DNA from: DASVFB01 sp963815965 | GTDB taxonomy: Bacteria; Actinomycetota; Thermoleophilia; Gaiellales; Gaiellaceae | Direction: 5' to 3' | DNA length: 64,000 bases | Assembly (NCBI GenBank): GCA_963815965.1 | Contig: CAWFIT010000019.1 | Location: 29,583 to 93,582 of the forward strand | Shown: positions 18,039-27,732 of the stretch, piece after piece | Layout of the letters: the number at the start of each line of letters is the position of its first letter | Position numbering within the stretch: the stretch's first letter is position 1 | The notes under the pieces: generated by a model | Told to the model about the DNA's origin: nothing | Databases searched by the model: none | The model's input: the letters and a program-made list of their open reading frames with translations, nothing else | Position numbers and translations under genes: made by a program

Positions 18039-18721
18039 GGTGCGGAGCGTACGGCGTTCCGCATCACGTCGAGCGGCGCGGAGACGCCCGTCCAGAGCTC
18101 GAACGACGCCGCGCCCTGCCGAACGAGCACCTCGAGGCCGTCGATCACCGTCGCGCCGGCGTCGCGAGCGACGCGAGCCGTCGCGGTATCCGGGTAGGGA
18201 AGCTCGACCAGGGTTTGTCCTGCGCGGAGCTCGAACAGCACCTCGTCACGCACCGGGGTCGCGTGGACGACGGTATCCGCCTCGGCCACCTCGGGCGGCC
18301 ACTCGCTGCGACGGGAGAAAACCTTCGCGCTTGGCATTGCGGCGGCGAACGCACGCGCGGCGCCGCCGTCCCCGACGATCACGGGTCGCTCGAACGTCAG
18401 GTCGTCGAGCACCGCGGCGTCCGTGCTCGCCCCCACCACGCGGCCGTCCCGGAACAGGAGCGTGTTCACGGACTCGGCGTCGGCCTCGTCGCAGAGCTCA
18501 GCGGCGGCGAGCTTGTGAGGGGCCGTCACGTTCGCGCCGGCAAAACCCAGCGCCGCGAGCCCGCGGATGGCTTCCTCGAGGCGCTCCGGCGTTACGTCGA
18601 CCGCGACGTACGCCCAGTCGAGGCCGCGCGTGGCAAAAGCCGCGTTCTGCATCCGCGGCGAGAGCGAGTGCGCGACGGGGTGTCCGAGGAGCGCGACGAG
18701 GCGCGTCTCGGCGGTCAGCAC
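18035..18721 (-). CDS. aroE: Shikimate dehydrogenase (compact)
   Basis: 228 residues from GTG 18721, about 40 shorter than typical AroE. N-terminal VALLGHPVAHSLSPRMQNAA (shikimate-binding Ser pair), catalytic Lys in NVTAPHKLAAAELCDEAD, GASTDAAVL in place of the usual GxNTDxxG, a short NADP domain with IVGDGGAARAFAA and the terminal GLEVLVRQGAASFELWTG. The reduction is in the nucleotide-binding half. All hallmark substrate residues remain except Asn to Ser in the NTD block. 7 bp after the cyclase gene. Confidence 0.9.
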   Translation of the reverse strand: MLTAETRLVALLGHPVAHSLSPRMQNAAFATRGLDWAYVAVDVTPERLEEAIRGLAALGFAGANVTAPHKLAAAELCDEADAESVNTLLFRDGRVVGASTDAAVLDDLTFERPVIVGDGGAARAFAAAMPSAKVFSRRSEWPPEVAEADTVVHATPVRDEVLFELRAGQTLVELPYPDTATARVARDAGATVIDGLEVLVRQGAASFELWTGVSAPLDVMRNAVRSAP

Positions 18722-18728
18722 GCCGGCG

Positions 18729-21700
18729 TCAGGAGCCTGCCGCGACGACGTCGGGCTCGCGCCCGGCGCCGGCCAGGTCGGCGCGCTCGAGCCAGGGTGT
18801 CGCCTCGAGGCGCTCGAAGGTCTCACGCGCGCCCGCGAGCAACGGCGCAGCCTCGTGTCCTCGTCCGTGCGCCACGAGCCATTCGGCGAGCTCGAGCTCG
18901 GCAACGGCGGTCCAGAAAGGAAGCCCGAGCTCGCGGAAGGTGGCCGCCGCCGACTTCAGACGTGGCTCGACCTCGCTCCCGGTGGAGAGGCGTGCCCGGA
19001 AGCGCGCAGCGTGCGCCCGCAGGTACAGGGGAGCGGCGCCCCGCGGGCGGTCTTCGATCAGCGCGACGAGCGTCTCCGCACGCTCGAGCTCGCCGACCGC
19101 AAGCGCGGCCTCGATCGCCTCGACGAGGCCCTGCTTCGCGACCTGACTGCCCCAGCCGAGGATGTCGACCATGGCGATCGCCTCCTCCGCCGCCGCTAGC
19201 GCCTCCGCGTGTCGGCCCGCAGCGCGCAAGACCGTGGCCTTCGCCGCCGCGTAAGAGGCCCGATCCTGCACGTCCGCCGAATGTTGCAATCGGGCCGCGA
19301 AGGCGAGTGCCCACTCCGCCCGTTCGATCCGGCCGCGCGCCACCTCGAGCTCGGGCACCGAGCCAACAAGCATCAAGGCGCCTGGGCCTTCGAGCTCGGA
19401 CTCGGACACCTCGGCGACACGCGCGACCGCCTCGTCCCAGCGGCCCAGCAAAAGAAGGGGATACGTCGAGTCGAGGAGGGCGAGGACCTCGGACCTGCGG
19501 TTTCCGACCTTGCGCGCCAGCGCCAGCCCCTCCTCGTAGCGTTGGAGTGACTCCTCGTAGGCGTCCCGGTTGCTCAGCAGGTCGGCGAGGTTGTAGCCGG
19601 CTCTCAGCGCCGCGGACGAGTCGTCGTGCTCGAGCGCCACCTTGAGCGCGTGCGTCTGGAGGGCGGTCCCGGTCTCGAAGTGGTTGCGCGTCGTCGCGAT
19701 CACCCCCAGCGTGCTCAACGCGTCGGAGAGGATCCCCGGCAGCCAGAGCCGCTCGGCGACGGCCAGGGCGGTCATCGCGCGCTTCTCGGCAAGCTCGACT
19801 TCGCCGCGGAAGTAGTACAGCCGCCCGAGCTGCGCCGCGAGCGCGGCGACGTCCGCATCGGGCACGTCCGTGGAGAGAACGTCAAGCGCCTCCTCCATCC
19901 GGGCGAGCGCTCGGTCGAGCTCGCCGTTTCGCCATTCGACCTCGCCGAGCCGGGCCGAGACGCGGGCGGCCGGGTGCGTCTCGCCGGCAGACTCGAAGAG
20001 CTCGAGCGCCTGACTGAGCTCACCGAGCGCAGTCGCGGCGTCTCCACCTGCCCACGCCATCTGGCCCGCCCGCTCGCGAAGCGCCGCCTCCTCGAGCGGA
20101 TCGTCCGCGAGCGCCGCGGCTCGCTCGAAGTAACGGACGGCCTCCTCGCTCGCAGCCAGCGACGCCGCGCGTTCCCCTGCGCGGGAGAGCATCAGCCGCG
20201 CCTTGGCGGCGATTTCGGCCGCGTCGGCGTCCTCGGGAGCTGCCTCCATGGCGGCCACGTAATGGGCAGCGACGACCTCGGCGATCTCCTGCTCGGCCGG
20301 GCCCCATCCCCCTTCCAGATGCGCTGCCGCGGCCAGATGACGCCTCTTTCGCTCCCGCCGGGCGAGCGTCTCGTATGCGACCTGGCGGAGCAGGTCCTGG
20401 AGGAAGGCGTACTGCCCCCGTTCGGGCGACCGCGGATCGGCCTGAAGGGAGAGCACCTCCTTGCGGACGAGCGAGGCGAGCAACGACTCGAGCTCCTCCT
20501 CCGACCGGCCGTTCAGGGCCGACAGGGCCTGCTTCGTGAAGCTCTTGCCCAGCACGGCGGCGTTCTGCAGCAGGCTGCGTTCCTCGCCTGCGAGACCGTC
20601 CAGTCGCGCGGCGACCAGTGCCTGCAGCGTTTCCGGGATCTCGAGCGCCTCGATCGGTCCCGTCGGCCGGTAGTGCTCGCCGTCGCGCTCGAGCAGGCCG
20701 CGGTCGAGCAGCATGCGGACGGTCTCGACCGCGTAGAGCGGCACGCCCTCCGCGCGCTCGAGGATCTGTGCGCGCAACGACTCCGGCAGTCCGGGCACGA
20801 ACCCGCTGAGCAGCTCCTCCATCGCGGTCGACGAAAGCGGCTCGAGGTAAAGCGCGCTGAAGTTGCGCCTACCGGCACCCCAGCTCGGGTGGTTCTGGGC
20901 GAGCTCCGGGCGGGAGAGGGTGAGGACGAAGATCGGATGACTGCGCGACCACTCGAGGAGGTATTCGACGAACTCGAGCATCGACGTGTCCGCCCACTGC
21001 ATGTCCTCGAAGACGAGGACCGCCGGCTGGTGCTCGCTCAGCCGCTCGAAGTAGAGGCGCCACGCGGCGAAGAGATCCTCGCGGTCACCGGCAACGCCCT
21101 CCTCGAGGCCGATCAGGTGCGCCAGGCGCGGCTCGATCCAGTCGAGCTCGTCCGGATCGGTGATGTACGGCCCCAGCGCCTCGCGCAGCTTGGGACGGGC
21201 GGTCTCGGGCGTCTCGCCCTCGACGATGTCGGCGCGCGTCCGAATCATCTCCGCCAGCGCCCAGTAGGTAACTCCCTCGCCGTACGCCAGGCACCGTCCG
21301 TGCCACCACCAGACGTCGTCGACGAGGCCGTCGACATACTTGAAGAACTCCCAGCCGAGCCGGGACTTGCCAATTCCGGCGATGCCGACGACCGAGACGA
21401 GATGCGCCTTTCGCTCTTCCGCCGACGCGTGGAAGAGCTCTTTCAACAGCCGCAGTTCGCGGTCGCGGCCGACGAACGGCGGCTCGAGGCCCTCGCTCTT
21501 CCGGGCGCCGCCCACGCCCGCCGTCACCCTGACCGCACGGAACAGTGCCACAGGCTCGCTCTTCCCCTTGAGCTCGTGCGAGCCCGCGTCCTCGTACTCG
21601 ATCGCAGCCTGCGTCGCGCGTCTCGTCGCGTCTCCGACGAGCACCGTCCCGGGCTCGGCAGCCGACTGGATCCGCGACGCGGTGTTGACGAGGTCGCCGG

Positions 21701-22262
21701 CGACCATCCCCTCGTCCTGCGCGCCGATCGTCACCGCCGCCTCGCCCGCGAGCACGCCGGCGCGGGCGCGGAGCCCGGGCGAGCCCACCTCGTCACCGAG
21801 GGCGGTGACGGCCGCGACGAGATCGAGGGCAGCTCTGACGGCCCGCTCCGCGTCGTCCTCCTGTGCGACGGGCGTCCCCCAGACCGCCATCACCGCGTCG
21901 CCGATGAACTTCTCGACGGTTCCCCCGTAGAGCGTGATCAGGCGCCTGCAGGTGTCGAAGTAGCGCGTGAGAAGCTCGCGCGTCTCCTCCGCGTCGCGCG
22001 ACTCGGAGGCGCTCGTGAACCCGACGAGGTCGGCGAAGAGAACCGAAACGAAGCGGCGCTCCGATATCGGCGCCTCGAGCGACGGCGCCGGCGCCACGGC
22101 GGGCGCACCCGCCTGGAGCGCGTGGCCGCATTCCGCGCAGAAGAGGTCGCCTGTCCCGTGCGGACTACCGCATGCGGGGCACGCCAAGGAGAGGCCGCTT
22201 CCACACTTCACACAGAACTTCGCGCCCTCCCGGTTCTCAGTACTGCAACTCGGGCACTGCAT
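18729..22262 (-). CDS. Zinc-ribbon / class III cyclase / AAA ATPase / TPR signalling protein
   Basis: 1177 residues. Residues 1-47 hold two double CxxC zinc ribbons (CPSCSTENREGAKFCVKCG, CPACGSPHGTGDLFCAECG). Next comes a class III nucleotide cyclase with both metal aspartates (LFADLVGFTSASESRDAEET and VEKFIGDAVMAVWG), then a STAND-type ATPase (VVGIAGIGKSRLGWEF, VLVFEDMQWADTSM), and a long TPR-like helical C-terminus rich in Ala/Glu. Such proteins are common in actinobacteria; their ligand is unknown. It lies between mltG and aroE, two genes that are neighbours in many actinobacteria, so it is an insertion in a conserved block. Confidence 0.88.
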   Translation of the reverse strand: MQCPSCSTENREGAKFCVKCGSGLSLACPACGSPHGTGDLFCAECGHALQAGAPAVAPAPSLEAPISERRFVSVLFADLVGFTSASESRDAEETRELLTRYFDTCRRLITLYGGTVEKFIGDAVMAVWGTPVAQEDDAERAVRAALDLVAAVTALGDEVGSPGLRARAGVLAGEAAVTIGAQDEGMVAGDLVNTASRIQSAAEPGTVLVGDATRRATQAAIEYEDAGSHELKGKSEPVALFRAVRVTAGVGGARKSEGLEPPFVGRDRELRLLKELFHASAEERKAHLVSVVGIAGIGKSRLGWEFFKYVDGLVDDVWWWHGRCLAYGEGVTYWALAEMIRTRADIVEGETPETARPKLREALGPYITDPDELDWIEPRLAHLIGLEEGVAGDREDLFAAWRLYFERLSEHQPAVLVFEDMQWADTSMLEFVEYLLEWSRSHPIFVLTLSRPELAQNHPSWGAGRRNFSALYLEPLSSTAMEELLSGFVPGLPESLRAQILERAEGVPLYAVETVRMLLDRGLLERDGEHYRPTGPIEALEIPETLQALVAARLDGLAGEERSLLQNAAVLGKSFTKQALSALNGRSEEELESLLASLVRKEVLSLQADPRSPERGQYAFLQDLLRQVAYETLARRERKRRHLAAAAHLEGGWGPAEQEIAEVVAAHYVAAMEAAPEDADAAEIAAKARLMLSRAGERAASLAASEEAVRYFERAAALADDPLEEAALRERAGQMAWAGGDAATALGELSQALELFESAGETHPAARVSARLGEVEWRNGELDRALARMEEALDVLSTDVPDADVAALAAQLGRLYYFRGEVELAEKRAMTALAVAERLWLPGILSDALSTLGVIATTRNHFETGTALQTHALKVALEHDDSSAALRAGYNLADLLSNRDAYEESLQRYEEGLALARKVGNRRSEVLALLDSTYPLLLLGRWDEAVARVAEVSESELEGPGALMLVGSVPELEVARGRIERAEWALAFAARLQHSADVQDRASYAAAKATVLRAAGRHAEALAAAEEAIAMVDILGWGSQVAKQGLVEAIEAALAVGELERAETLVALIEDRPRGAAPLYLRAHAARFRARLSTGSEVEPRLKSAAATFRELGLPFWTAVAELELAEWLVAHGRGHEAAPLLAGARETFERLEATPWLERADLAGAGREPDVVAAGS

Positions 22263-22300
22263 CCTCTGCCCAACAGAGTAGCCGGGCTAAGCGGTCTTCT

Positions 22301-23190
22301 CTAGTACCCGTGCGCGTTGGCGTAGTTCCTGAACGCGGTATAGCTCGACGTGAAGAAGTGATGGACCTTGTCCGGCTTGCGCACGAAGTAGAGGTAGTCG
22401 ACCTTCGCCGGATGGGCGGCGGCCTGGATCGACGCGAGGCCCGGGATTGGCGATCGGCGTCGGCGGCAGGCCCCTGTGGATGCGCGTGTTGTACGGGGTC
22501 GGGTTGTGCAGCTGCGACTCGTGAAGCGACTCGGTCGGCGGAACCTCGAGTGCGTAGCGGATCGTCGCGTCGATCCCGAGCGGCATCTGCGCGTGGAGGC
22601 GGTTGTAGATGACGGCCGCGACCAGACGCCGCTCCTCGCGTGCCTGCGCCTCCTTCTCGATCATCGACGCAATGATCAGCACGTCGTACGGAGTCAGGTT
22701 CTTGCGGCGCGCGTAGCGCAGGTTCACCTTCGCCCAGTTCTCGCTGGAACGCGTCGAGCTGATCGCTGACGAGTTGCTTCGACGGTGTGTTCTTGAAGAA
22801 GTCGTAGGTCGCCGGGAAGAGAAAGCCCTCGTAGCGGTAGTGCGTCCGTCCGAAGCCAGGAACGCGCGTCTTGCCCGCGGTCGCCTTCAGGTACGCGGAT
22901 TCGGACAACCTCGGCCGCACGCCGCGCTTGTGCAGCGCGATCGCGTCGACGGCGGTGATCCGGTCGGCCATCTGACGTCGCGTGAAGCCCTCGGGAAAGA
23001 CGATCCGGAACGGCTTCGGGGGCGGCGATGTCGGCGGCGGAGGAGGAGGCGCCGCCTCGGAGCTGTGCGAGCGCACTACAGCCACGGCGCCAACGGCGAC
23101 TGCGCCTGCGACGAGGAGGGCGACGACCAGCGCGACCGTGCGCCGCATCGCGATCCGCCGAGGCGTTACCGGCGGGCGCTGCTCGACCAC
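22301..23190 (-). CDS. mltG: Endolytic murein transglycosylase MltG, two frameshifts
   Basis: A membrane-anchored enzyme that cuts nascent glycan strands. One N-terminal helix (TVALVVALLVAGAVAVGAVAV), a Pro-rich linker, a LysM-like segment (IVFPEGFTRRQMADRIT), then the catalytic block IIASMIEKEAQAREERRL with Glu and VIYNRLHAQMPLGIDATI. An extra base near 22737-22743 and another in the CCC at 22440-22442 split it. The repaired C-terminus YLYFVRKPDKVHHFFTSSY is the family signature, ending at TAG 22301. Overlaps ruvX by 25 bp; ruvX-mltG-aroE order is usual for actinobacteria. Confidence 0.9.
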
Positions 23191-23543
23191 TCGAGGTAGC
23201 TCGACAACAGGTGCGCCGCCGCCTTCGCGTCGTCGCCGCCGGCGAGCACGCTCGTGAAGCGCTCGTCGAACGTCTCCACGGGAACGCTCACTCGCGCACG
23301 AAGCGTTTCGACGAACGCAGCGGTCTCGCGCGCCTGCTCGCCGTGCTCGCCGCGGAGCGTGATCGGCATCCCGACGACGATGCGCTCCGGCGCCTCTTCA
23401 CGGATGAGCTCGACGAGCGAGTCGAGCCCCGTGTCCGTTCCAGCTCGCTCTATCACGCCGCGCGGCCGCGCGAGCGTGCCCGTCGGGTCCGAGACCGCGA
23501 CGCCTGTGCGCGCCGAGCCGAAGTCGAGCGCGAGCACTTTCAT
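23166..23543 (-). CDS. ruvX: Putative Holliday junction resolvase RuvX (YqgF)
   Basis: 125 residues with an RNase H-like fold. MKVLALDFGSARTGVAVSDP carries the first catalytic Asp, ERIVVGMPITLRGEHGEQA the second block and VETFDERFTSVLA the third. YqgF proteins are linked to pre-16S rRNA 5' processing as well as junction resolution. The ATG shares a base with the alaS stop (TGATG), giving alaS-ruvX coupling seen widely in bacteria. Confidence 0.93.
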   Translation of the reverse strand: MKVLALDFGSARTGVAVSDPTGTLARPRGVIERAGTDTGLDSLVELIREEAPERIVVGMPITLRGEHGEQARETAAFVETLRARVSVPVETFDERFTSVLAGGDDAKAAAHLLSSYLEWSSSARR

Positions 23544-26074
23544 CAAGACAGCGCGGCGGCGACGGCTTTCTTCCCTGCCGCAAGCGCGTCGCCGACTCCG
23601 TCCGGGTTCTTCCCCCCTGCCTCCGCCAGCGTCGGACGGCCGCCACCGCCGCCCCCGATGTGCTTGCCGAGCTCGCGCACGAGCGCCGTCGCATCGAGCC
23701 CGCGACCGACGAGCGTCTCGTCGAGGTTGATGACGAGATACGCACGCCCGTCGTCCACCGAAGCCACGATGACGCCGTCCGCCTTCTCCTGCTTGCGCAG
23801 CCGGTCCGAGAGATCGCGGAGCGGCCCGCCTTTCAATGCCTTGGCCTGGACGAAGACGACGTTGCGCTCCTTGTCCACGATGTCGAACTCCGCGCCCGCG
23901 TCCTTGCCCACGCGCTTCGCCTCCTTGCGCACACGCTCGAGCTCGGCGCGGAGCTCCTCCGACTCGCGCGCGCGTTCGTGCAGCCACGCGAACGCCTCGC
24001 CACTCGTCAGCGCCTCGATGCGGCGCGCGCCGGAGCCGACTGAGCCTTCGGACAGGATCGTGAACGCGCCGATCTCTGCCGTCGAGCGTACGTGCGTCCC
24101 GCCGCACAACTCGAGCGAGTAGCCGGGAATCTCGACGACGCGGACGACCTCGCCGTACTTCTCGCCGAAGAGCATCATCGCGCCGAGGTTGCGCGCTTCC
24201 TCGATCGGCGTCTCGAATGTGCGCACCGGCAAGTTCTCGAAGATCTTCTCGTTCACACGCTGCTCGATGTCGACCCGCTCGTCGTGCGTGAGCGCCTGCG
24301 GATGCGTGAAGTCGAAGCGGAGCTTGTCGGGCCGAACGGCGGAGCCGGCCTGGCGCACGTGGTCGCCGAGCACGTCCTGCAACGCCTTGTGCAGCAAATG
24401 GGTCGCGGTGTGGTTCGCCATCGTCGGGAAGCGGACCGACCAAGGCACGCCCGCGCGAACGCGATCGCCCTCGGCGAAGCCGGACCCCTCGAACAGCAAC
24501 GCCTGGTCCTCCTCGAAGCGGTATGCCTCTCGCAGCTCCGCGCGCGTGCCGTCCTCCTTCTCGATCCAGCCGAAGTCGGCGACCTGGCCGCCGCCCGCGG
24601 GATAGAAAGGCGACTCGCGCAGCTTGGCGAGGAAGAGCCCGTCCCCCCACTCTACGAGCGCGCCAATTTGCGTCAGCACGACGGTCTTCAGGTAGCCGAC
24701 GAACTCGCTGCGGAAGCCTGTGCGCGCCGTGAACTCGCCTGCGCGCTTCGCATCGCCTCCGGGGACGCCGGCGCGCGAGATCTCGCGGTGCTCTTCCATC
24801 AGATGCGTGTACTCCTCCTCGTTCACCTCGAGGCCGCGCTCCCGCGCGAGCTCGCGCGTCAGCTCGATCGGGAAGCCGTACGTCGCCTGCAGCGTGAACG
24901 CGTCGTCACCGCTGATGTGATCGTCCGCGGCCGCTTCCTCGAAGTGGCTCATGCCGCGCTCGAGCGTTTCCGCGAACCGCTGCTCTTCGGCCGAGAGCAC
25001 GTTGGAGATCTCGCGGCGGTGCTCGGCGAGCTCCGGATAGGCCTCCTGCATCTGCTCGATCACGGTGTCAGCGAGGTCGGCGAGGAACGGCGACTGCATG
25101 CCGATGCGCAGACCGTGCTGCGCGGCACGCCGGATGATTCGGCGGAGGACGTAGCCGCGCCCTTCGTTCGACGGCGTAACGCCGTCGCCGACGAGGAACG
25201 TCATGCCGCGCCCGTGGTCGGCAAGCACCCGGTGCGCCTTCGTCGCGTCCGGCGAGTCGCCGTACGCGACGCCCGACTGCTCTGCGATCGACTGCATGAT
25301 CAGCTGGTAGCCGTCGGTGTCGTAGACGGAGGGAACGTCCTGCGCGACGCGGGCAACGCGCTCGAGCCCCCAACCTGTGTCGATGTTCTGCGTCGGGAGC
25401 GGTGTCAGCGTCGCGTCGGCGTGCAGCTCGTATTCCATGAAGACGAGGTTTCCGAACTCGAGGAACCGCTCGCACCGCGTGCAGCCGGGCAGGCAGTCCG
25501 GCTCGCCGCAGCCGGTCTCCAGGCCCCAGTCCCAGTACAGCTCGGAGTCGGGGCCGCACGGCCCGGGGCCGCCGACCGACCAGAAGTTCTCCGACGAGGG
25601 CAACGGCACGATCCGTTCGGGCGGCACGCCGACCTTCTCCCAGAGGTCGATCGCGACCTGGTCGGGACCGAGCTTGAGCTCCGGGTCGCCGGCGTGGACG
25701 CTCACCCAGAGCCGGTCCCAGTCGAACTTCAGGTGGTCGCGGATGAACTCGGTCGCGAGCTCGATCGCGCCCTCCTTGAAGTACTGCCCGAACGAGAAGT
25801 TGCCGAGCATCTCGAAGAACGTGAGGTGGTACGTGTCGAGCCCCACCTCGTCGATGTCGGGCGTCCGGAAGCACTTCTGGCAGATCGTCGTCAGCGGCGC
25901 AGGCGGCGGCTCGCGGCCGAGGAAGTACGGCATCTGCGGCTGCATCCCGGCGCTGATCAGCAGCGTGGAACGGTCGTCCGCGCGCGGGACCAGCGACGCC
26001 GACGGGCGGCGCAGGTGTCCCTTCGACTCGTGGAACGAGAGAAAGCCCTCGCGGATCTCGGCGGACGTGCGCAT
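23543..26074 (-). CDS. alaS: Alanyl-tRNA synthetase
   Basis: 843 residues. The class II catalytic core starts RTSAEIREGFLSFHESKGH with LISAGMQPQMPYFLG; the editing domain has the zinc motif NHTATHLLHKAL and CGGTHVRSTAEIGAF; the C-terminal DHHA1/C-Ala part ends with GGGGGRPTLAEAGGKNPDG. Somewhat shorter than the typical 870-880. It opens the alaS-ruvX-mltG-aro run and is divergent from the membrane methyltransferase; the 47 bp between the two starts must contain both promoters. Confidence 0.97.
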   Translation of the reverse strand: MRTSAEIREGFLSFHESKGHLRRPSASLVPRADDRSTLLISAGMQPQMPYFLGREPPPAPLTTICQKCFRTPDIDEVGLDTYHLTFFEMLGNFSFGQYFKEGAIELATEFIRDHLKFDWDRLWVSVHAGDPELKLGPDQVAIDLWEKVGVPPERIVPLPSSENFWSVGGPGPCGPDSELYWDWGLETGCGEPDCLPGCTRCERFLEFGNLVFMEYELHADATLTPLPTQNIDTGWGLERVARVAQDVPSVYDTDGYQLIMQSIAEQSGVAYGDSPDATKAHRVLADHGRGMTFLVGDGVTPSNEGRGYVLRRIIRRAAQHGLRIGMQSPFLADLADTVIEQMQEAYPELAEHRREISNVLSAEEQRFAETLERGMSHFEEAAADDHISGDDAFTLQATYGFPIELTRELARERGLEVNEEEYTHLMEEHREISRAGVPGGDAKRAGEFTARTGFRSEFVGYLKTVVLTQIGALVEWGDGLFLAKLRESPFYPAGGGQVADFGWIEKEDGTRAELREAYRFEEDQALLFEGSGFAEGDRVRAGVPWSVRFPTMANHTATHLLHKALQDVLGDHVRQAGSAVRPDKLRFDFTHPQALTHDERVDIEQRVNEKIFENLPVRTFETPIEEARNLGAMMLFGEKYGEVVRVVEIPGYSLELCGGTHVRSTAEIGAFTILSEGSVGSGARRIEALTSGEAFAWLHERARESEELRAELERVRKEAKRVGKDAGAEFDIVDKERNVVFVQAKALKGGPLRDLSDRLRKQEKADGVIVASVDDGRAYLVINLDETLVGRGLDATALVRELGKHIGGGGGGRPTLAEAGGKNPDGVGDALAAGKKAVAAALS

Positions 26075-26121
26075 CTCTCGATTCTAGGGACGGCCTCGTC
26101 GGTCGCCGGTCAGAATGCTGC

Positions 26122-26814
26122 GTGCGCAAGGCGAGAGCGGCCTCTGGAACATTCGTTTTCCTGTTCGTCGCGCCGGGCGTCGTCGCCGGCCTCATCCCGT
26201 GGTGGCTGACCGGCTGGGCAGTCGAAGAACCCATCCCGCACTGGCTCACGCTGCGCGTGGTCGGTGTCGTGCTGTTGGCAGCCGGAGTCGTCGTTCTCTT
26301 GGAGGCGTTTGTTCGCTTTGTCCTCGAAGGCGTGGGCACACCGGCCCCGGTCGCGCCAACCGAGCGCCTCGTGGTCGGCGGGCTCTACCGCTACGTCCGT
26401 AACCCGATGTACCTGGCCGTGGGGGCAATCATCGTCGGCCAGGCGCTGTTCCTCGGGCAACTGATCCTGCTTGCCTATGCGGCCGCGTTCTTCGCCGTGG
26501 TCGGCGCGTTCGCGCACTGGTACGAGGAGCCGACGCTCCGACGTCAGTTCGGCGACGAATACGAGGCGTATCGTCGTGCGGTTCCCGGGTGGTGGCCGCG
26601 CCGCACGCCGTGGCAGCGACGGACTGAGACGAGTACGCGATCAAAACGCGCGCCGGACGGTCGAAGCCCTCAACGTCCTCTCGCCGAGATCGCGGAGGTT
26701 CACGTTGCTCGGCTCCCCTTCCAGCAATGCCTCGGTCGCGTGCGAGACGAGGATCTGACCCGGCTCGGCGCTGCGCAGAGGGAGAAGCAGCGCACCGCGG
26801 TCGAGCCCAGATAG
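26122..26814 (+). CDS. Membrane-bound isoprenylcysteine-type methyltransferase (ICMT/PEMT fold)
   Basis: Residues 1-160 form four or five membrane helices with the ICMT/PEMT SAM-binding block YRYVRNPMYLAVGAIIVGQAL and the C-terminal EEPTLRRQFGDEYEAYRRAV, which is diagnostic. Substrate unknown. The family usually ends right after VPGWWPR; here the frame continues some 70 residues of low-complexity Arg-rich sequence that overlaps the antisense cyclase gene. The true stop is probably near 26630 and lost to an indel, so the last third should not be trusted. Confidence 0.8.
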   Translation: MRKARAASGTFVFLFVAPGVVAGLIPWWLTGWAVEEPIPHWLTLRVVGVVLLAAGVVVLLEAFVRFVLEGVGTPAPVAPTERLVVGGLYRYVRNPMYLAVGAIIVGQALFLGQLILLAYAAAFFAVVGAFAHWYEEPTLRRQFGDEYEAYRRAVPGWWPRRTPWQRRTETSTRSKRAPDGRSPQRPLAEIAEVHVARLPFQQCLGRVRDEDLTRLGAAQREKQRTAVEPR

Positions 26815-27689
26815 ACCCACTTCGCGCATCGACCACCGCCCCGAATGTATCGCCATGCACACCGGTGGAGGTTCGTCTTCGGTGCCCACGGCTCGGTCCG
26901 GAGGGCCTCGCGCAGCTCTTGCGCGGCCCGAAGGGCATCCAAGGGTCGGTCGAAGACGGCGAGGACGTGATCCGCGACAGCTCGAGCGCGCGTCCGCTGT
27001 GCCGCTTGATCTGCCGTACTGCGATCCCGTGGTACGACCGCGTCATCGCGACATGTCGTTCGTCGCCGAGCTTCCGGAGCAACGTCTCCATCCCGCGACG
27101 TCGCAGAAGAGGAGCGTCACGACGGCCGAGGCGCCGGGAAGTCGAGCGAATTGAGCGGTGGAAACTCCGACTGGAGGCCGTGCGACGTTGAGCTGGAAGA
27201 GCCGCTGCGGCAGCTCGATGTCCTTCAGCCGGTACTCGCCGAGATCCTCCAGATCCACTGCCTCGAGGCCGAGGTCCTCGACGATTCCCGCCGTCGCATT
27301 CGAGAGGAGGATCTGGCCGCCGTGTCCTGCGGCGCAGATCCGCGCCGCACGGTTGAACGCCGACGCCGACGTAGCCCTCCTCGTCGAGGTACGGCTCTGC
27401 TGTATGGAGGCCCATCCGTACGCGAACCGGCGAGTCGGCCAAGAGCCCGCTGGGCGTCGACGGCGGCCGCCACGGCATCGCCCGCCCGCTCAAACGCGAC
27501 GAAGAAGCCGTCGCCCGCTGTGTCGATCTCGTGGCCGCCGCGAGCGTCGAACGCCTCGCGCAGGACGCGTCGGTGCTCGCTGCGCGCCGGGCCGAACGCG
27601 GCACCGAGCCGCCGGGCGAGGTCCGTTGAGCCCTCGATGTCGGTGAAGAGGAACGTGACGGTGCCACGGGGAAGCTCGGACGGCTCCAT
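26641..27689 (-). pseudogene. Tandem class III cyclase-domain protein broken by several frameshifts
   Basis: Pieces in three frames read as one gene. First module: TFLFTDIEGSTDLARRLG, IDTAGDGFFVAFERAGDAV, RMGLHTAEPYLDEEGYVG, then LEDLGEYRLKDIELPQRLFQ. Second module: VVTLLFCDVAGMETLLRKLG, VAMTRSYHGIAVRQIKRHSG, ALRAAQELREALRTEPW and ILVSHATEALLEGE. Only the first module keeps the metal Asp pair clearly (FTDIEGS, AGDGF). At least four indels are needed to join them. Whether this is a decayed gene or sequencing error cannot be settled from one sequence; the number of errors is higher than elsewhere. It lies 44 bp after sigF. Confidence 0.65.
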
Positions 27690-27732
27690 GGGGCGATCGT
27701 CGCAAACGCATTCGCCCGCCGCAATAAGCCGC

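Noticed and set aside
18790..22260. 892-codon plus-strand frame opposite the cyclase
   Set aside because: Mirror frame of a real minus-strand gene; composition (Arg, Gly, Ala, Leu) and lack of motifs show no independent coding.
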